From positions 1-13,740 of the forward strand of contig JAHDYN010000012.1 of assembly GCA_023383735.1 (NCBI GenBank): 13,740 nucleotides of DNA, in the 5' to 3' direction. Made by a program: the position numbers and the translations under genes. Below are positions 8,646 to 13,740 of this stretch, piece after piece. The notes beneath the pieces are model-generated. The model had not been told where the DNA came from. It saw nothing but the letters and a program-made list of their open reading frames with translations, and searched no databases. The DNA comes from Gammaproteobacteria bacterium (GTDB lineage Bacteria; Pseudomonadota; Gammaproteobacteria; Steroidobacterales; GCA-2729495). Within the stretch, counting starts at the first letter, position 1. Each line of letters opens with the position of its first letter.

Positions 8646-10028
8646 TCAGTCGATGCCGAGCTTCTGCATCCGGTAGCGCAGGGCGCGCAGGGTCAGGCCG
8701 AGTTTCTTCGCGGTGACGGTCTTGTTGTAGCGGTTTTCTTCCAGCGCCCTGACGATGGTTTCGCGCTCCAGCAGTTCCAGGCGGTCGCCGAGATTGGGGG
8801 CGGCCGTAGGAGCGGCTTCAGCCGCGATCCCTTGCCGGTTTGTCGCACCTGAAGGCGCTCCCACAAAAGGCGCTCCCACAGGAGGCGCTCCTACGGGCGC
8901 TCCGATATGGATATCCTCGGCGGCGATCTCGTCGCCGGACAGCGCGATGGCCCGCTCGAGGATGTTTTCCAGTTCGCGCACATTGCCGGGAAAGTTGTAG
9001 CTGGCGAGTCGCGCGCGGGCGCCGGCACTCAGCTCCGGCGCTGGCAGCCCCATGCCGGCGGCCAGCCGCGCGAGGATGTGGCGGCTGAGCAGCAGGATGT
9101 CATCGCCGCGCTCGCGCAGCGGCGGCACGCGTAGTTCGATCACGTTGATGCGGTAATAGAGGTCCTCGCGGAAGTGGCCGCTGGCCACCAGCGCGCGCAG
9201 GTCCTTGTGGGTGGCGGAAAGGATGCGCACGTCCACCGGCACCTCGGCGGTCTGGCCCACCGGCCGCAGCGACTTCTCCTGGATCACGCGCAGCAGTTTC
9301 ACCTGCATGGGCAGCGGCAGGTCGGCGATCTCGTCCATGAACAGCGTGCCGCCTTCGGCGGACTGGAACAGGCCTTCCTTGTCGCTGACCGCGCCGGTGA
9401 AGGCGCCCTTGCGATGGCCGAAGAACTCGCTCTCCATCAGTTCGCCGGGGATCGCGCCGCAGTTCACCGGCACGAAGGGCGCCTCCGCCCGCGAGCCCTG
9501 CTCGTGGATCATGCGCGCCACCAGTTCCTTGCCGGTGCCTGACTCGCCGGTGATGTGCACCGGTGCCTGGCTGCGCGCGACCTTGGCGATGGTGGCGCGC
9601 AGCTGCTCGATGGCCGGTGAATCGCCGAGCAGGCGGGCCTTGCCGCCGGCCGTCCCGCCATGCGGAACTTTCAGCGCGCTGCCGACCAGCTTGCGCAGCA
9701 CCTTGATGTCCACCGGTTTGGAGATGAAGTCGAAGGCGCCGGCCTTGAGCGCGCGCACCGCGCTCTCCACGTTGCCGTGCGCGGTGATCACGGCCACCGG
9801 GGTGGCGATGCCGCGCAGCTGCATCCATTCGACCAGGTCGATGCCGTCGCCGTCGGGCAGGCGCATGTCGGTCAGGCACAGCTGGAATTCACGCCGCAGC
9901 AGCTGGGCCTTGGCGGCGGCGATATCGGCGCAGGCGCAGGCATCGATGTCCATGCGTTCGAGGGTGATGCCGAGCAGTTCCCGGATATCGGGCTCGTCAT
10001 CGACGACCAGGGCGATTGGTTTTGCCAT
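8646..10028 (-). CDS. pilR: PilR, NtrC-family sigma-54-dependent response regulator
   Basis: 460 residues, about 15 longer than P. aeruginosa PilR as I recall it. The N-terminal receiver domain (1-120) has the acidic pocket D10-D11, phosphorylation site D54, T82 and K104. The AAA+ domain (about 133-370) carries Walker A GESGTGKE (161-168), the sigma-54-contacting GAFTGA loop (208-213), Walker B GGTLFMDE, and the GNVRELEN motif (348-355). The C-terminal Fis-type helix-turn-helix is about 430-455. It activates pilA with RNA polymerase-sigma54. Residues about 376-408, between the AAA+ and HTH domains, are low-complexity (VGAPP, VGAPF, VGAPS) and encoded by a REP-type repeat, which is very unusual. 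All catalytic motifs are intact. pilS lies 21 bp upstream; GGAG precedes the ATG by 11 nt. Activity despite the insert is inferred from the intact frame. Confidence 0.96.
   Translation of the reverse strand: MAKPIALVVDDEPDIRELLGITLERMDIDACACADIAAAKAQLLRREFQLCLTDMRLPDGDGIDLVEWMQLRGIATPVAVITAHGNVESAVRALKAGAFDFISKPVDIKVLRKLVGSALKVPHGGTAGGKARLLGDSPAIEQLRATIAKVARSQAPVHITGESGTGKELVARMIHEQGSRAEAPFVPVNCGAIPGELMESEFFGHRKGAFTGAVSDKEGLFQSAEGGTLFMDEIADLPLPMQVKLLRVIQEKSLRPVGQTAEVPVDVRILSATHKDLRALVASGHFREDLYYRINVIELRVPPLRERGDDILLLSRHILARLAAGMGLPAPELSAGARARLASYNFPGNVRELENILERAIALSGDEIAAEDIHIGAPVGAPPVGAPFVGAPSGATNRQGIAAEAAPTAAPNLGDRLELLERETIVRALEENRYNKTVTAKKLGLTLRALRYRMQKLGID
8806..8864. repeat. REPIN-like pair of inverted REP hairpins inside pilR
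   Basis: Two 22-bp REP units face each other around a 15-bp spacer (8828-8842). The plus-strand unit 8806-8827 begins GTAGGAGCG, with stem GCGGCT-TC-AGCCGC. The minus-strand unit 8864-8843 begins GTGGGAGCG, with stem GCGCCT-TC-AGGTGC. They agree at 18 of 22 positions, and one stem pair has changed on both sides (G-C in one unit, C-G in the other), preserving the hairpin. The GTRGGAGCG head followed by an imperfect palindrome is the known REP layout of Pseudomonas and Xanthomonadales genomes. The pair is read as pilR coding sequence. Confidence 0.85.
8852..8903 (-). repeat. Tandem 15-bp REP-head repeats in the pilR linker
   Basis: GGCGCTCC (plus strand) starts at 8854, 8869, 8884 and 8896. 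The first three are spaced exactly 15 bp apart and the last 12 bp. Read on the minus strand each is a REP head, G-T-(A/G)-GGAGCGCC, followed by a variable four bases. Because 15 bp is five codons the array stays in frame and encodes VGAP-x copies at residues about 376-393. The first copy is shared with the minus-strand REP unit. The pattern suggests slippage or unequal exchange that duplicated the REP head. Confidence 0.85.
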
Positions 10029-10049
10029 GCTGTTGCGGACTCCGCTGCC

Positions 10050-11702
10050 TCAGTTTTCCCAGCGCGCCGGATCGGCAAACACGATCCGGAACGTGCTGCC
10101 GCCGCCGCGACGGGCTTCATATACCAGTGCGGCCCGGTTGCACTCGCAGAGTTCGCGCGAGATGAACAGGCCCAGCCCGGTGCCGCCGGTGCGTCCGGTG
10201 GCGAAGGGCTCGAAGATGCGTTCGCGCAGTTCCTCGGCGATGCCGGCGCCGCTGTCGCTGACCTCGAGATAGGGGCGACGGTTCCCCGGCAGGCGTCCGA
10301 AGGCGATCTCCACCGCGATGCCGCCGTTGCTGCTGCCGTACTTGATGGCGTTCTCGCACAGGTTCCAGACCACCTGGCGCAGGTGGCTGGGGTCCACCCG
10401 CACCTCCACGTCCTCGCTGCTGGTGACGCTGACCTGGCCCTCGTGCAGTTCCAGCGTGGAGCTGAACTCGGCGACGAAATCGCGGCTCCAGCCGGCCAGG
10501 TAGATCAGTTCCGGACGGCTGGCCTCGCGCCGCGACAGCTGCAGCACGTTCTCGATGATCTCGTTGACCCGCCGGGAGTTGGTGCGAATGATGTCGATCA
10601 GCCGCCGGTCATCGGCACCCAGCCGCGGCGACTCCTCGAGCAGCTGGCTGGCATGGCTCAGCGCGCCGACCGGGTTGCGGATCTCGTGCGCGATGCTGGC
10701 CGAGAGCCGGCCCAGTGCCGCCAGCTTGCTCTGCTGCACCTTCTGGCTGAGCAGGCCGGCGTCCTCGAGAAACATCAGCACCGGGCCGTCATCACCGCCG
10801 CCGAGCGGGGCGAGATAGGCATTGATGCGCGTGCTGCCGTCGGCCGACAGGAAGGAGGGCGGCTGCAGCAGCGGGTTGCCCTGCCGGCGCCAGTCGCCGA
10901 GCATGCGGCTGAGATGGGGTGCCAGCAGGGCGAGGTCCTGGCCCGGTTCGCGGGTGCGGATGCCGGTGTGTTCGGCAGCCGACTGGTTGATCAGGCGCAC
11001 CCGGTTGGCGGCATCGACCACCACGATGCTCTCGCGCAGGTTCTGGATGATGTAGTCGTTGAGCTGGGCAAGGTCGGCGAGATCGATGCCGCGCTGCCGG
11101 GCCAGCGCCTCGCTTTCCTCGAGGCGCCTGGCCAGCGGCCAGGCCGCCGAGGCGATCATGAAGATGATTGCACCGAGTACGCCGGCGGCAACGAAATCGC
11201 CGCTGGGCGCGCCGTACTCGAGCACGCGCAGCGCCTGCTCGGCCAGCACGGCGAGCGCCGCGATCGCCGAGGCAAAGAAGGCCTGCCGGCCGGGCAGCGA
11301 CAGGCTCGCGGCGCCGACGAAGACCACCAGCAGGGCGCCGAGGCCCCCGCGCACGCCGCCGCTGGCGTGCATCAGCAGGCTGATCGCCAGCACGTCGACC
11401 AGCAGTTCGATGAGCACCAGGCGCGCGACGACGAGCGGCGGACGCCACTGCCAGACCAGCAGCAGCACGGCGAACAGGCAATAGCTCGCGGCAGTGGCCA
11501 GGAACAGGCCCGAGTCGCGGATGCCGAGCAGCTGCGGATCGCGGAAGCCGATCGCGATCACCAGCATGGCGATGCCGACGGCGACGCGGAACAGGCCCAC
11601 GAAGCGCAGCACCCGCCGCGAGACATCGTTGCCGATGTTCCGTGCAGGCGGCTCCGGCGCGGTGCTCCCCGGTGTCGTCAGTGTGTGCTGGGCGGTGGCC
11701 AT
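10050..11702 (-). CDS. pilS: PilS, membrane sensor histidine kinase of the PilS-PilR system
   Basis: 550 residues (P. aeruginosa PilS is about 530). About six hydrophobic segments occupy residues 33-190 (for example FRVAVGIAMLVIAIGF, LLVDVLAISLLM, VLGAIIFMIASAAW) with almost no periplasmic domain, as in PilS proteins that sense pilin within the membrane. A PAS-like segment (about 210-320, DYIIQNLRESIVVVDAANRV) follows. The H-box SIAHEIRNPVGAL has phospho-His339. The kinase domain has the N-box NLCENAIKYG, the G1 box VSDSGAGI, and the G2 box GGTGLGLFIS. The chosen ATG at 11702 starts just before the conserved region, although its ribosome-binding site is weak (GGA). The frame is open to 11888, but that extension covers the intergenic control region and has no family resemblance. 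The gene lies 21 bp before pilR and is divergent from sucC. Confidence 0.94.
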   Translation of the reverse strand: MATAQHTLTTPGSTAPEPPARNIGNDVSRRVLRFVGLFRVAVGIAMLVIAIGFRDPQLLGIRDSGLFLATAASYCLFAVLLLVWQWRPPLVVARLVLIELLVDVLAISLLMHASGGVRGGLGALLVVFVGAASLSLPGRQAFFASAIAALAVLAEQALRVLEYGAPSGDFVAAGVLGAIIFMIASAAWPLARRLEESEALARQRGIDLADLAQLNDYIIQNLRESIVVVDAANRVRLINQSAAEHTGIRTREPGQDLALLAPHLSRMLGDWRRQGNPLLQPPSFLSADGSTRINAYLAPLGGGDDGPVLMFLEDAGLLSQKVQQSKLAALGRLSASIAHEIRNPVGALSHASQLLEESPRLGADDRRLIDIIRTNSRRVNEIIENVLQLSRREASRPELIYLAGWSRDFVAEFSSTLELHEGQVSVTSSEDVEVRVDPSHLRQVVWNLCENAIKYGSSNGGIAVEIAFGRLPGNRRPYLEVSDSGAGIAEELRERIFEPFATGRTGGTGLGLFISRELCECNRAALVYEARRGGGSTFRIVFADPARWEN

Positions 11703-11741
11703 GGATCCGGTCTGCAGGTACCAGGAGACGCAGAAAGGCAC

Positions 11742-11747
11742 ATTATG
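11742..11747 (-). promoter_or_regulatory. Candidate -10 box for pilS-pilR
   Basis: CATAAT on the minus strand matches five of six -10 positions and would start transcription near 11735, about 33 nt before the pilS ATG. The sequence at -35 (ACGCTT, 11770-11765) does not match the consensus. Either the promoter is weak or activated, or this call is wrong. Confidence 0.35.
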
Positions 11748-11761
11748 TATGCCCGATTCCC

Positions 11762-11781
11762 GGAAAGCGTGACGCCTTTCC
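11762..11781. promoter_or_regulatory. Imperfect palindrome in the pilS/sucC divergent region
   Basis: GGAAAGCGT (11762-11770), a central G, and ACGCCTTTCC (11772-11781) form a dyad that is perfect except for one extra C in the right arm. It overlaps the -35 position of the candidate pilS promoter and lies about 80 bp upstream of the sucC -35 box, so it could be a repressor or activator site. No protein can be assigned. Confidence 0.35.
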
Positions 11782-11861
11782 CACTTCCCCGGCTGGTTCC
11801 GGTGGCAGCTCGCCCGCGGCAGCCGGCCTGCGGCCGTCGGCCCGGCCGGTCGGGCTCTGGT

Positions 11862-11889
11862 TTGACAGTGCGGCTGATTCGCCGACAAT
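11862..11889 (+). promoter_or_regulatory. Sigma-70 promoter for sucCD
   Basis: A perfect -35 TTGACA (11862-11867), a 16-bp spacer, and GACAAT (11884-11889, four of six -10 matches, including A2 and T6). The predicted start near 11896 leaves a leader of about 33 nt before the sucC ATG. It is the best sigma-70 element in the window and is correctly placed and oriented. Confidence 0.6.
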
Positions 11890-11928
11890 ACGCGGCTTCC
11901 CCGCTCAGGGCCGACTCAGGCGCTCATC

Positions 11929-13089
<1,161 letters not shown>

Positions 13090-13105
13090 CCCCAGAGAGA
13101 TCCGC

Positions 13106-13740
13106 ATGAGCATCCTCGTCAACAAGAACTCCCGCATCATCTGCCAGGGCCTGACCGGCAAGCAGGGCTCCTTCCATGCCCAGCAGTGCATCGAGTACGG
13201 TTCAAAGATCGTCGCCGGCGTGACGCCGGGACGCGGCGGCGAGGAACACCTCGGCCTGCCGGTGTTCAACACCATGCCGGAAGCGGTGCGCGCCACCGGT
13301 GCCGACGTGAGCATGATCTTCGTGCCGGCGCCGGCCGCTGCCGACTCGATACTCGCGGCCGCCGATGCCGGCATCAAGCTGATCGTGTGTATCACCGAGG
13401 GCATCCCGGTGCTCGACATGGTGCGCGTCAAGGCCGGCCTCAAGGACCACGACTGCCGGCTGATCGGTCCCAACTGTCCCGGCATCATCACGCCGGGTGA
13501 ATGCAAGATCGGCATCATGCCCGGCTTCATCCACAAGCCCGGCAAGATCGGCATCGTCTCGCGTTCCGGCACGCTCACCTACGAAGCGGTCTACCAGACC
13601 ACACGCAATGGTCTCGGCCAGACCACCTGCGTCGGCATCGGCGGCGATCCGATCCGTGGCATGAACTTCATCGACTGCCTCGAACTCTTCCAGCAGGACC
13701 CGGCCACCGAAGGCGTGATCATGGTCGGCGAGATCGGCGG
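13106..13740 (+). CDS. sucD: Succinyl-CoA ligase, alpha subunit, N-terminal 211 residues (runs off window)
   Basis: The frame is open to the window edge, so about 80 residues are expected to be missing (E. coli SucD is 289). SucD carries the CoA site and the phosphohistidine intermediate; that active-site His (E. coli H246) lies beyond the edge. The visible part includes MSILVNKNSRIICQGLTGKQG with the Rossmann-type CoA-binding loop, CITEGIP (95-101), GPNCPGIITPGE (121-132), and SRSGTLTYEAVYQTT (152-166). The ATG at 13106 has AGAGAGA at 13094-13100. Spacing of 16 bp after sucC indicates a sucCD operon with 1:1 subunit production. No anomaly is visible in the part present. Confidence 0.97.
   Translation, partial: MSILVNKNSRIICQGLTGKQGSFHAQQCIEYGSKIVAGVTPGRGGEEHLGLPVFNTMPEAVRATGADVSMIFVPAPAAADSILAAADAGIKLIVCITEGIPVLDMVRVKAGLKDHDCRLIGPNCPGIITPGECKIGIMPGFIHKPGKIGIVSRSGTLTYEAVYQTTRNGLGQTTCVGIGGDPIRGMNFIDCLELFQQDPATEGVIMVGEIG

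Noticed and set aside
8806..8903. CRISPR-like array in pilR
   Set aside because: The repeats are only about 11-15 bp, contiguous without spacers, in frame with a coding sequence, and match the REP layout; no cas genes are present.
11703..11888. N-terminal extension of PilS by 62 residues
   Set aside because: It overlaps the control region and lacks hydrophobic or conserved sequence; the start at 11702 gives the expected length.

Overview
The window is a GC-rich gammaproteobacterial chromosome segment carrying housekeeping genes around a type IV pilus (T4P) locus. No phage, IS, CRISPR, tRNA or rRNA gene is visible. The order pilA-pilB-pilC-pilD-coaE-zapD followed by convergent mutT and secA matches the ancestral gammaproteobacterial order still seen in E. 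coli (ppdD-hofB-hofC-guaC-coaE-zapD-yacG / mutT-secA). The pilR-pilS-sucC-sucD junction is one I associate with Xanthomonas relatives. A Xanthomonadales/Lysobacterales- or Nevskiales-like organism is therefore the best guess (inference; no rRNA is present to confirm it).

Layout. (1) 1-2198, plus strand: the 3' part of secA, then mutT from a TTG start. (2) 2206-5910, minus strand: pilC-pilD-coaE-zapD as a tight gene run, meeting mutT tail to tail with a 7-bp gap. pilD also starts at TTG and overlaps coaE by ATGA. yacG, usually next to zapD, is missing. (3) 5986-8414, minus strand: pilA, its own strong terminator, then pilB with a separate upstream region that contains a 21-bp near-palindrome. 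(4) 8415-8645: the pilA control region, with a sigma-54 -24/-12 element and a large inverted repeat about 110-155 bp upstream that fits a PilR enhancer. (5) 8646-11702, minus strand: the pilS-pilR two-component system. (6) 11703-11928: divergent pilS/sucC control region. (7) 11929-13740, plus strand: sucC and the 5' part of sucD.

How they work together: PilS (membrane histidine kinase) phosphorylates PilR, which activates RNA polymerase-sigma54 at pilA. PilD cleaves and methylates prepilin, PilB powers pilus extension through the platform protein PilC. CoaE (last step of CoA synthesis) and ZapD (FtsZ bundling) ride in the pilus gene run. SucCD makes or uses succinyl-CoA in the TCA cycle.

The most unusual item is in pilR. 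The segment joining the AAA+ domain to the DNA-binding domain (residues about 376-408) is encoded by a REP-type repeat: two inverted REP hairpins with compensatory stem changes, plus tandem 15-bp copies of the REP head that read in frame as a five-residue repeat. A 12-bp piece of the same REP covers the mutT stop codon. I did not find an undescribed multi-gene system in this window.
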